Assembly (NCBI GenBank): GCA_965644295.1
Contig: CBFFRP010000380.1
Location: 186,001-250,000, forward strand
From: Paraphysomonas bandaiensis
Lineage: Eukaryota; Chrysophyceae
DNA length: 64,000 bases
Direction: 5' to 3'
In this document: positions 57,310 through 64,000 of the stretch, in pieces
Position numbering within the stretch: the first letter of the stretch is position 1
How the letters are laid out: each line of letters opens with the position of its first letter
The notes under the pieces: generated by a model
What the model was told of the DNA's origin: nothing
Seen by the model: the letters and a program-made list of their open reading frames with translations, nothing else
The model's database searches: none
Position numbers and translations under genes: made by a program

Positions 57310-58539
57310 ATGAGCTATATATTATTTTGTCGTTTGCTTTCCGGTTTTAGAATATTTGACCCAATCGCTAAAGAATTTAAGACCATAAATAAATATCCTA
57401 GTGAACATCACAGCTTTGAATTGATGAAAGGATATAAACCAACTGACGAAGACTTAAAAAGATATGCAGAGGATTTTAAAAAGTGGTGCGATGAACTAAA
57501 GGACCCTGAAAATTTTCTTACTATAGACTATTCTAATTATGTTTCTCATTCATACGCAGTGAGAAATACATATAAACGCATGAAAACGAATAAGTTCAAA
57601 GATGTAAAGGAAATAACATTTAGTAAAATACTTAAAACAGAACACCATTATTTTTCAATGTGTAATAATGGTCCTTTAATGTACTGTGAGAAATATGAGG
57701 GGCCAAGTTATGGATATGATTATAAACAGTATTACCCAACTATTTTAGCTGCTAAAACTTTTCAAGTACCCACTAAAAAAGGTAAAGCTATGGCCCTTGA
57801 TACAGAAAAAATAATTTCTGATGGTGAAAATTTGCCATATGGTTTTTATTTCGTCGGAATCACGTCTAAGAATCCAAACGCTAAAAAGATATTTTCATTC
57901 TCAAAAAAAGATTTATATACCCATTATTCTGTTCAATTCGCATGGAAATATAAAGACACGTTTAATTTTGAGTTTGAATTTTATGATAAAGATCAAAATA
58001 ATTGCTATGTATATGATGAGGCAGATTTAGTACCTGGGTCGCTTGTTTTTGGTAATTGGAAAAATAAGCTGACTAAATTACGTAAAAAATACCCTAAAAA
58101 CAAATTATTAAAACACTTATTAAGCTCTGCTTGGGGTCAATTTACCGGCTATAAAGCCATATATAAAACATATTCAGACATAAAAAAAGAGGGTTTAGAT
58201 GTAGGACCAACACTAAAAAGTGATTATGTGGTATTAGATCATCATAAAACACCTACAGAAGATTATTATAAACTATATTCAGCTAAAGACCCCTATAAAA
58301 TGGGGGAAGCGCGTATAAAATCGTTTATGTCATCGTTCGCACGTATTAGAATAGCTGAAACGGCAATATATGGCGGTATAGATGACGTAATAAGAATACA
58401 CACGGACAATGTTACATTTAAATGTAACAAAGATGAAAAAATGAAAAATAGGAAAATAGAACCTGAACCTGATACAACAGGTTATTTAAGATGGGAAAGT
58501 GTTATTAAGAAACCTATTAGGCTCGGAGAGATTGATTAA
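57310..58539 (+). CDS. short family-B DNA polymerase
   Basis: 409 residues. Motif A is DYKQYYPTIL (137-146). Motif B is the helix KLLKHLLSSAWGQFTGY (265-281). Motif C is IRIHTDNVTF with HTDN at 364-367 in place of the usual D-T-D. These identify a family-B palm as in protein-primed viral polymerases. The N-terminal 130 residues do not show an exonuclease domain, and the protein is much shorter than the 600-1,000 residues usual for Polinton polymerases. It may be a reduced or exonuclease-less form. The second catalytic Asp of motif C appears replaced by Asn, so activity is uncertain. It overlaps the integrase gene by 4 bases tail to tail. Confidence 0.75.
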   Translation: MSYILFCRLLSGFRIFDPIAKEFKTINKYPSEHHSFELMKGYKPTDEDLKRYAEDFKKWCDELKDPENFLTIDYSNYVSHSYAVRNTYKRMKTNKFKDVKEITFSKILKTEHHYFSMCNNGPLMYCEKYEGPSYGYDYKQYYPTILAAKTFQVPTKKGKAMALDTEKIISDGENLPYGFYFVGITSKNPNAKKIFSFSKKDLYTHYSVQFAWKYKDTFNFEFEFYDKDQNNCYVYDEADLVPGSLVFGNWKNKLTKLRKKYPKNKLLKHLLSSAWGQFTGYKAIYKTYSDIKKEGLDVGPTLKSDYVVLDHHKTPTEDYYKLYSAKDPYKMGEARIKSFMSSFARIRIAETAIYGGIDDVIRIHTDNVTFKCNKDEKMKNRKIEPEPDTTGYLRWESVIKKPIRLGEID

Positions 58540-59378
58540 GCTTTAATCAGTTCATCCGCTGAGTAGGAAGCATTCTTAATACCAGACACCATATAACGGT
58601 ATAATACTTTACCACTATATATTAATATCTGTTCTATTTCCCTAACTTTAGAATCATAACGATAATCTCCAGTTCTAAACTTACCAGATTGAACCTTATT
58701 TAATGCATCTTTAGGTTTATCTAGTATAACATGGACTTTATCACCGATTTTAAATTTAGGTTTTATTAATTTGCCTTTCTTTGTTGTTGTAGGCAATTCA
58801 TATTTATCGGGGTTTAGTTTCTTTCTACGGGACTTATTCAATAATATACGTATTTCGTCAATATGATCTGTCCACTGTTTATAAGGCTTTCCTGTTTCCT
58901 CCTCATATTTATTTGCTATTCCATTAAACAAGCTGTTTAATTGATTAATTAAATTATCTATTGGTGCCATCTGCTTATGTCTGCCTGGTACTGTTACTTT
59001 ATGATAAATACTATCTTCATATAACCATTTCTTAAATATACCTCGGAACTCTGTACCTGCGTCAGTTGTTAAAGAGTATTTCGGTTTATCAAGATACTCA
59101 CGCTTAAACATCTTTTTTATTGCCTTATGTGTTGTATCCGCGTCCTTATGTTTCATAGGCTCCATATCAAACTCATTATTAGCTAAATCAAGACATACTA
59201 AAAGATATTTATACCCAAATTTAGCAGTAGGCAAATACATGATATCGGCCATATAATTATAATGCTCGTGTTGTGGTACATTATCCCTAAAATTACTATG
59301 TTTCTTTTTTTTCTTTGGTACTGATGTTAATTTTTCATTAATACCAAGTTGTTTTTTAATATCTGCTAATGTTGACAT
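58536..59378 (-). CDS. retroviral-type (rve) DDE integrase
   Basis: 280 residues. YMADIMYLP (Asp45) and LTTDAGTEFRG (Asp106) are the first two catalytic positions of an RNase H-like integrase. At the third, MAPIDNLINQLNSLFNG, Asp141 stands where Glu is usual. The C-terminus forms the SH3/chromo-like DNA-binding part (FKIGDKVHVIL, TGDYRYDSKVREIEQILIY, SYSADELI) found in Polinton integrases. There is no N-terminal zinc finger. The start is the ATG at 59,376-59,378, preceded by an AT-rich promoter on this strand. It would insert the viral genome in host DNA. The Glu to Asp change might weaken catalysis. Confidence 0.85.
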   Translation of the reverse strand: MSTLADIKKQLGINEKLTSVPKKKKKHSNFRDNVPQHEHYNYMADIMYLPTAKFGYKYLLVCLDLANNEFDMEPMKHKDADTTHKAIKKMFKREYLDKPKYSLTTDAGTEFRGIFKKWLYEDSIYHKVTVPGRHKQMAPIDNLINQLNSLFNGIANKYEEETGKPYKQWTDHIDEIRILLNKSRRKKLNPDKYELPTTTKKGKLIKPKFKIGDKVHVILDKPKDALNKVQSGKFRTGDYRYDSKVREIEQILIYSGKVLYRYMVSGIKNASYSADELIKA

Positions 59379-59435
59379 ATATATATTATATTGCTATTAA
59401 AATTAATGGAATAATAATTTTTATACAATGTTTTA

Positions 59436-59903
59436 TTATTCGGCTTGTGATCTCATCAACACACATTTTGAAAAAAAACGGAATAGCTTTTTAATATTTC
59501 TCTTAATAAATTTATTCTGTTTCAATCTGGGCATTAAAACAGGTATAGATAATTCTACTAATGTTTCATCATCATTAAAGTATTCTTTTACACATTCTAT
59601 TACGACCTGTTGTTTATATTCGCCTGCGCCCTTTTCTAATATATAGTTTTCTACACATTGCATTACAAATAACATAATACTATAGCTATATTTATAAGTA
59701 TCTTTATCAAATAATGCTAAAACACTTTTAATTTTATTAATAAATTCAGTTTGTGAATTATTCATTTTAATATCATATATTTTTTCTCTTAATCCTTCTA
59801 ATTCAGATGTTAAAATAAAATCTTGGTTCTTTGGTAGTTCGCTAATAATCCATTCATTTTGTTTTTGCTCTTCAGTTTCTACTGCTCGTTTTCTGCGTGA
59901 CAT
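59436..59903 (-). CDS. viral protein, unknown
   Basis: 155 residues, helical. A basic start (MSRRKRAVE), a central segment with a hydrophobic stretch (YSYSIMLFVMQCVENYIL) and a basic end (FIKRNIKKLFRFFSKCVL). I recognise no family. It sits in a minus-strand block with two charged DNA-binding-type proteins and the integrase, suggesting co-packaged or virion-associated genes. Confidence 0.6.
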   Translation of the reverse strand: MSRRKRAVETEEQKQNEWIISELPKNQDFILTSELEGLREKIYDIKMNNSQTEFINKIKSVLALFDKDTYKYSYSIMLFVMQCVENYILEKGAGEYKQQVVIECVKEYFNDDETLVELSIPVLMPRLKQNKFIKRNIKKLFRFFSKCVLMRSQAE

Positions 59904-59922
59904 ATATAATAAGAATATATTT

Positions 59923-61008
59923 TTATTTTCTCTTTTTGTTTCTCTTTTTCTTTGGTGTTATTGGTTGTGGTTCTTCCTCTGGTTGTGGCTCTGGTTTATA
60001 AAATATTTTTTTAATAAGTGAGTTTTTAGTTGAATTACCTTTAATACTTATACCTAAACTTTTAGCATATTTCTTTACTTCATCAAGTTCCATATTATTT
60101 AAATCATCTTTAGTTAGTGTTGTTTGTTCTTCCTTGGTTTCTTCTTCCTCGTAATCGTCAGGTAATTCTTCTACTCTGGGTTCATCTTCTGCATCATTAT
60201 TATCTACATTATCATTCCACTCAGATTTAGCAACATCTACATTATCTTCCTCATGAAATAAATTAACCTCTACAGGTTTTTCATTCTTTATTAATGGCTC
60301 TTTATGTTCTCCTGCACTTGATAAACTGGGCTGTTCTTTAGGTTCACTCTTATATTCACTACTTGCTAAAGGTGTACTAGCTGAAAAATCACCTATGCCA
60401 TCATGTCTACCAATCTCAACTATTTTCGCTTTATTTACTGACCCTTTAGGACGTCCTACAGGTTTAGGAGTCTTTGGCCGTGCAATATCTCCAATTGTAA
60501 ATGAACCGTTCTTATGTTGTTTAAATGATCGTTTGCCTTCTTGTATATCGTCGCCCAATCGTTCTGCGATAGAGTGAAAAGTAGATTTATGCTTTTTCTC
60601 AGGTTCTTTATTATTATCTCCTAATCCTATTAATCTATTATTCACTTTATTTAATTCGCCTCGTAATGTGTCTACTTCTCGTGTTAATGCATTTCTAGCG
60701 CCTGTGTTGTTCATTTTATTTAATTCGCCTCGTAATGTGTCTACTTCTCGTGTTAATACACTTGCTCCAGTATTGGGGAAAACACTAGCACTTGTGTTAG
60801 AGATCGGTACACCTGCGTTTGTAAAACGTGAGGCTGTAACATGGTCACGCATATTGGGATTATGTTTTATTGGGTCAAAAGCCGCAGCAGTATTATTAGC
60901 CTTCGTCGCTTTCTTCTTCGCTTTCTTTTTCTTTCTCTTTGCTTTCTTCTTATCTTCTTTTATCAGTTTTTTAATATCATCTAATGTTAATTTGAATTCT
61001 TTCACCAT
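59923..61008 (-). CDS. viral DNA-binding protein with AT-hook and SAP domain
   Basis: 361 residues. A Lys-rich N-terminus (KKAKRKKKKAKKKATK) comes first, then a duplicated 23-residue unit (LTREVDTLRGELNK twice), an AT-hook (PVGRPKGSVNK), a long acidic disordered part, and a C-terminal SAP-like motif (ELDEVKKYAKSLGISIKG, LIKKIF) with a basic end. The combination indicates binding of AT-rich DNA, as in virion core or chromatin-tethering proteins. No enzyme domain is visible. Confidence 0.65.
   Translation of the reverse strand: MVKEFKLTLDDIKKLIKEDKKKAKRKKKKAKKKATKANNTAAAFDPIKHNPNMRDHVTASRFTNAGVPISNTSASVFPNTGASVLTREVDTLRGELNKMNNTGARNALTREVDTLRGELNKVNNRLIGLGDNNKEPEKKHKSTFHSIAERLGDDIQEGKRSFKQHKNGSFTIGDIARPKTPKPVGRPKGSVNKAKIVEIGRHDGIGDFSASTPLASSEYKSEPKEQPSLSSAGEHKEPLIKNEKPVEVNLFHEEDNVDVAKSEWNDNVDNNDAEDEPRVEELPDDYEEEETKEEQTTLTKDDLNNMELDEVKKYAKSLGISIKGNSTKNSLIKKIFYKPEPQPEEEPQPITPKKKRNKKRK
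60641..60757. repeat. tandem duplication inside the AT-hook/SAP gene
   Basis: Two 48-base copies start at 60,641 and 60,710 (period 69 bases, 23 codons), with one visible difference. They encode the repeated coiled-coil-like unit LTREVDTLRGELNK. Confidence 0.85.
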
Positions 61009-61046
61009 TATTATAATATAACAAAATAAAATAATAATAATAATAA

Positions 61047-61592
61047 TTAATAAAAATAGTCATGTGGATTAAATGCGGGTTGTTGTCTCACTTGTTGCTT
61101 TTGCTTTTGTTTACGCATATGAATATATTGAATTTCATCCTCTGACTCATCGCTTTCTGTATCGCTCTCTGTCTCACTTTCTGACTCATATATAATTCTT
61201 TTTATTGGTTTCTTCTTTGGTTTCTTTTTCTTCTTTTTATAAATAACTTCCTCTTCTTCGCTCTCTGTCTCACTCTCATATTCATCCTCCTCCTCGCTCT
61301 CACTTTCCTCCACTACAGGCTTTTTATTCTTCTTCTTTTCCTCTTGTTTTTTTGCCCATATCTCCGCTAATCTTTCCTCCTTCTCTCTCTTTTTCTCTTC
61401 CAATTTCTCCTTTCTCTTTAATTGTGCCTTCTCAAATGCTTTTTTTTGTGCTTCTGATCGCACTTTACGCCTATTTGGTTTTTCAACTGGTTCTTTCTTA
61501 GGACGTCCAACCTTCTTTTTTGTTAATGGTGCTTCATCCTCACTAGTCTTAATATTATCTATATCGGATTCGTAAACGTCTTTTTCTTCCAT
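61047..61592 (-). CDS. viral charged protein with AT-hook
   Basis: 181 residues of very low complexity: an AT-hook (KVGRPKKEP), a long Lys/Glu helix (AQLKRKEKLEEKKREKEER), alternating acidic (ESETESEEEE) and basic (KKKKKKPKKKPIKR) blocks, and an aromatic end (FNPHDYFY). DNA binding or core packing is a reasonable inference. It is divergent with the packaging ATPase and shares a 51-base promoter with it. Confidence 0.6.
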   Translation of the reverse strand: MEEKDVYESDIDNIKTSEDEAPLTKKKVGRPKKEPVEKPNRRKVRSEAQKKAFEKAQLKRKEKLEEKKREKEERLAEIWAKKQEEKKKNKKPVVEESESEEEDEYESETESEEEEVIYKKKKKKPKKKPIKRIIYESESETESDTESDESEDEIQYIHMRKQKQKQQVRQQPAFNPHDYFY

Positions 61593-61643
61593 GCTTATAT
61601 ATATAAATATAGAAAAAAATATTTTTTTATAGTATATTATTAT
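61593..61643. promoter_or_regulatory. bidirectional late-class viral promoter
   Basis: 51 bases between the divergent AT-hook and ATPase genes. AAAAAAATATTTTTTTATAG reads towards the ATPase, and TTTCTATATTTATATATA towards the other gene. Confidence 0.6.
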
Positions 61644-62396
61644 ATGCCAAGCAAAAAGAAAAATAAATATAATATAGTTGAAATTAATAATGATTTACCA
61701 GAGACAGAGCCGATTAAAGAACATTTCGGTGTATATATAGACGATATAAATCCAAATTTGCCACGGAGGAACGGGACTATATGGGCTATATGTGGTAAAG
61801 GTGGATCGGGTAAGACATCATTATTTTTAAGTTTGTTTAAATCCAAGAAGTTATTAAGGGCAAAATTTGACGAAGTGCATTATATAGTAAATTCTACTTC
61901 ATTTAATTCGGCCAAAAGCAATCCATTTAAAGACCATGAAAATATACACCATGAATTAACACCTGACCTATTACACGATATTCATGAGGATGCCTTACAA
62001 CGTCGCGAAGAATGTATAGAAATGAATGTAGAATGTGAACATACTTGTATTGTAATTGATGATTTCGGAGCTATGTTAAAGGAATATGAAATAGAACACG
62101 CATTAAAGAAAATCATGAATGTCGCCAGACATGCAAATTTATACATAGTGTTTATTGTACAGACCTTTAGAATGATACCAATGGAATTAAGACGTATTTT
62201 AACACATGTATCACTTTTTAAACCAAATCCTGAGGAATGGAGTATAATAAAGCAAGAAATGATTATAGATAATCCTGATAAGTTGGAAGCTATATATAAG
62301 TATGTTTTTAGTCAGCCTTATAATCACCTAGACTTATATTTAAAGGAAAATGAGATACGAAAAAATTTTAAATTATTACAAATTGATAGTATATAA
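61644..62396 (+). CDS. DNA-packaging ATPase, FtsK/HerA (A32-like)
   Basis: 250 residues. The N-terminus is followed by Walker A GKGGSGKTSLFLSLF (51-65), Walker B CIVIDDFGAML (135-145) and the sensor region NLYIVFIVQTFRMIP. This layout is that of the packaging ATPases of Polintons, virophages and large DNA viruses, which pump DNA into the preformed shell. All catalytic residues are intact. It is followed 18 bases later by the fibre-like genes. Confidence 0.9.
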   Translation: MPSKKKNKYNIVEINNDLPETEPIKEHFGVYIDDINPNLPRRNGTIWAICGKGGSGKTSLFLSLFKSKKLLRAKFDEVHYIVNSTSFNSAKSNPFKDHENIHHELTPDLLHDIHEDALQRREECIEMNVECEHTCIVIDDFGAMLKEYEIEHALKKIMNVARHANLYIVFIVQTFRMIPMELRRILTHVSLFKPNPEEWSIIKQEMIIDNPDKLEAIYKYVFSQPYNHLDLYLKENEIRKNFKLLQIDSI

Positions 62397-62414
62397 TATC
62401 TGTTCTAATAATAT

Positions 62415-63356
62415 ATGAAAGACTTTTATACAGATGAAACTTTTACTTATGTGATTGATACAAATAATATGGTATGGGGCGGTGATAATGCTGACTGTGA
62501 AATTCCAATGTTAGGCGTGTTACCGTCAGACGTTGAATATTTTATATGCTGCCCTATATTCTTTAATTCGTCCAGTCTTGTGTTATCACATCCTCCATCG
62601 TCAGCTATAGTTTTAGAGGCCAAAGATTTTATTGAAACAGGATTTAGTACACATAATAACAGCTCATATAAAGCTATTACACCTCCTATATATGCAGCTA
62701 ATACAAATCACGGCACAGGATTATTTAATAATTTAAGTAATATGGTATATGTTGTAAAAAACTTTAATAATAAGACCATACGTTTTACAATGCGTAATTG
62801 TGAAGGATTTGAACAGGATGTAATAGCTAATGGCGGATATAAAAAACACTGGACTTTAACATTAAGCTTAACTCCTATTAGGGATAAGGTTCCAAGATAT
62901 ATAAAAAATAATAGTTCATTTACATATACAATTACAAATGTAAATGCTGTGGGTAGTGCTAATGATTGTTATATTACTTTACCAACGATTAATGATAATT
63001 ACAATAGCTATTTTGTAGATGTTGTCAACTTTAAAATAAATGCTGACTCTTTAACGACTGGTCAGGATAGATATATTAATTTATATGCTTTTAACTGGGC
63101 TGAAAATGGGTATAGTGGTTATTATAAATATACTGACAGGATGTTAATCGCTGCACCATATATAAAAGCTACAGGTAACCCTAATTATTTTGCTGGTAAT
63201 GGATCAGTATTTAAAATATCCAATATGAAACAACAGAGATATATACGGTTTAAAATGTATTATCCTTATATAGGTAGTGAAGTCCCGAGCGGACATATTG
63301 ATAATGGCGAAACAACATATTATTATATAACGTGTATTATTAGGGGAATAAATTAA
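62415..63356 (+). CDS. viral fibre-like protein with two repeat domains
   Basis: 313 residues made of two related domains of about 150 residues. Domain 1 starts TFTYVIDTNN and contains KTIRFTMRNCEGF and WTLTLSLTPI. Domain 2 starts SFTYTITNVNA and contains DCYITLPTI, GNGSVFKISNMKQQRYIRFK and TTYYYITCII. The pattern is beta-rich, as in spike, fibre or penton-associated proteins. A third copy is the next gene. No enzyme motif. The role is inferred from composition and from its place next to the packaging gene. Confidence 0.6.
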   Translation: MKDFYTDETFTYVIDTNNMVWGGDNADCEIPMLGVLPSDVEYFICCPIFFNSSSLVLSHPPSSAIVLEAKDFIETGFSTHNNSSYKAITPPIYAANTNHGTGLFNNLSNMVYVVKNFNNKTIRFTMRNCEGFEQDVIANGGYKKHWTLTLSLTPIRDKVPRYIKNNSSFTYTITNVNAVGSANDCYITLPTINDNYNSYFVDVVNFKINADSLTTGQDRYINLYAFNWAENGYSGYYKYTDRMLIAAPYIKATGNPNYFAGNGSVFKISNMKQQRYIRFKMYYPYIGSEVPSGHIDNGETTYYYITCIIRGIN

Positions 63357-63385
63357 TTTTATTTTCTATAATAATTATATATATA

Positions 63386-63862
63386 ATGGAAAATATGCAT
63401 AGTTTTACTTATACTATCTCTTCTGCTAATGCTAATAGTGGAAATGCCGAAGATTGTTATATAGATTTGCGACCTTTATCTTATAATTATGAGTATTATA
63501 ATGTACAATGCACCGGCTTTATTATGAATTGTGAAAGCATGGACCAAGCAACAATGCCTAATTATGTGCATTTAGTAGCAGATGATTTGGCAGAAAATGG
63601 TTATTATCAGGGTTTTGATTCTAATCAGTGCGTAGTTTCTCATTTATTAACTCATTCTTCAGTGTCACAAATGACTAGCGGCGAAGGTAGCATATTTAGG
63701 GTTAAAAATATGCGACAACAAAGAAGAATAAGATTTAGATTATATGCACCTGATTTAACACCATTAAGTGGCGTTGTAGATGATTCCGATACTACATATT
63801 GGTGTATATCACTGTTGTTTACTCCGGTTATTACCGCACCAGCAAATTTAGAGCTGAACTAA
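63386..63862 (+). CDS. viral fibre-like protein, one repeat domain
   Basis: 158 residues, homologous to the second domain of the previous gene: SFTYTISSANA, EDCYIDLRPL, LAENGYYQG, GEGSIFRVKNMRQQRRIRFR and TTYWCISLLF. Tandem duplication of a structural gene is the simplest explanation. Preceded by TATATATA-ATG. It overlaps the next gene by 15 bases, tail to tail. Confidence 0.6.
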   Translation: MENMHSFTYTISSANANSGNAEDCYIDLRPLSYNYEYYNVQCTGFIMNCESMDQATMPNYVHLVADDLAENGYYQGFDSNQCVVSHLLTHSSVSQMTSGEGSIFRVKNMRQQRRIRFRLYAPDLTPLSGVVDDSDTTYWCISLLFTPVITAPANLELN

Positions 63863-64000
63863 ATCAATATGGGTTTTCCAAAATATAGAACCTGAGCCTA
63901 CAGTTTGGAAATTATTATATGTATGTATTTCAAAAGTCCAATTATCGGCAACATCATTTATAGTAAATATCAATGGTGCTAATGTACATCCAACACAGCT
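63848..64000 (-). CDS. viral protein, C-terminal fragment at the window edge
   Basis: On the minus strand an open frame enters from the right edge and ends with TAA at 63,848-63,850. The visible 50 residues include PLIFTINDVADNWTFEIHTY and end WKTHIDLVQL. The layout (a beta-strand pair with W-T-F-E-I, then a final hydrophobic strand) resembles the ends of the repeat domains of the two preceding genes, so it may be another member. The start lies outside the window. Confidence 0.5.
   Translation of the reverse strand, partial: SCVGCTLAPLIFTINDVADNWTFEIHTYNNFQTVGSGSIFWKTHIDLVQL

Larger units (their letters stand above)
50064..64000. mobile_element. endogenous Polinton-like virus (left part; continues past the window)
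   Basis: About 14 kb of very AT-rich, intronless, closely spaced genes. The set is diagnostic of Polintons and Polinton-like viruses: double-jelly-roll major capsid protein, penton-like minor capsid protein, FtsK/HerA packaging ATPase, rve integrase, family-B polymerase and SF3 helicase. Most frames are intact; only the helicase is clearly broken. No adenovirus-type maturation protease is seen in this part. Terminal inverted repeats cannot be defined because the right end is absent. GGACA arrays at both sides of the CACTA suggest the left end may extend to about 41.9 kb. It is a virus of a microbial eukaryote by context. Confidence 0.92.

Overview
The window is eukaryotic nuclear DNA. Eight host protein genes can be read as short exons joined by small GT-AG introns of about 45-110 bases, among them ribosomal protein eL6, cytosolic threonyl-tRNA synthetase, cullin-3, a fimbrin/plastin and a DGAT2-type acyltransferase. 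Genes are dense, codons follow the standard code, and the sequence is AT-rich. A unicellular eukaryote is likely. The gene set (core-1-type GT31, fimbrin, CUL3, cytohesin-like Sec7) would suit a protist related to opisthokonts, but the sequence alone does not fix the species.

Layout. 0-40 kb is host DNA: a GT31 glycosyltransferase with ShKT modules (+), an MscS-like channel (-), a secreted NAGPA-like phosphodiester glycosidase (+), DGAT2 (-), CUL3 (-), a sulfotransferase-like protein (+), an unrecognised conserved protein (-), a Sec7-PH-PH Arf exchange factor (+), ThrRS (-), eL6 (-) and fimbrin (-). A Ty1/copia retrotransposon (9,763-15,269) has 294-bp LTRs that differ at one position that I could see, and a perfect 5-bp target duplication. 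It split a small palindromic element.

42.0-50.1 kb is a complete CACTA (En/Spm, CMC) DNA transposon. It has 33-bp terminal inverted repeats starting CACTA, a 3-bp ACT duplication and arrays of a 12-bp subterminal repeat at both ends. Two intron-bearing genes diverge from its centre: a TNP2-type transposase and a Ulp1/SENP-type cysteine protease with a cysteine-rich C-terminal region.

50.1-64 kb (continuing past the window) is an endogenous Polinton-like virus. All its genes lack introns, the DNA is very AT-rich, and almost every gene has a stereotyped AT-rich promoter directly against its ATG. It carries a double-jelly-roll major capsid protein, a penton-like minor capsid protein, an FtsK/HerA packaging ATPase, a retroviral-type (rve) integrase, a short family-B DNA polymerase, a basic virion-type protein, two AT-hook proteins (one with a SAP domain), a fibre-like repeat-domain family, and a mirrored pair of duplicated genes (A1-B1-B2-A2). 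The SF3 helicase is the only visibly broken gene. GGACA-type repeats lie on both sides of the CACTA element, so the CACTA may have inserted into the left terminal region of the virus.
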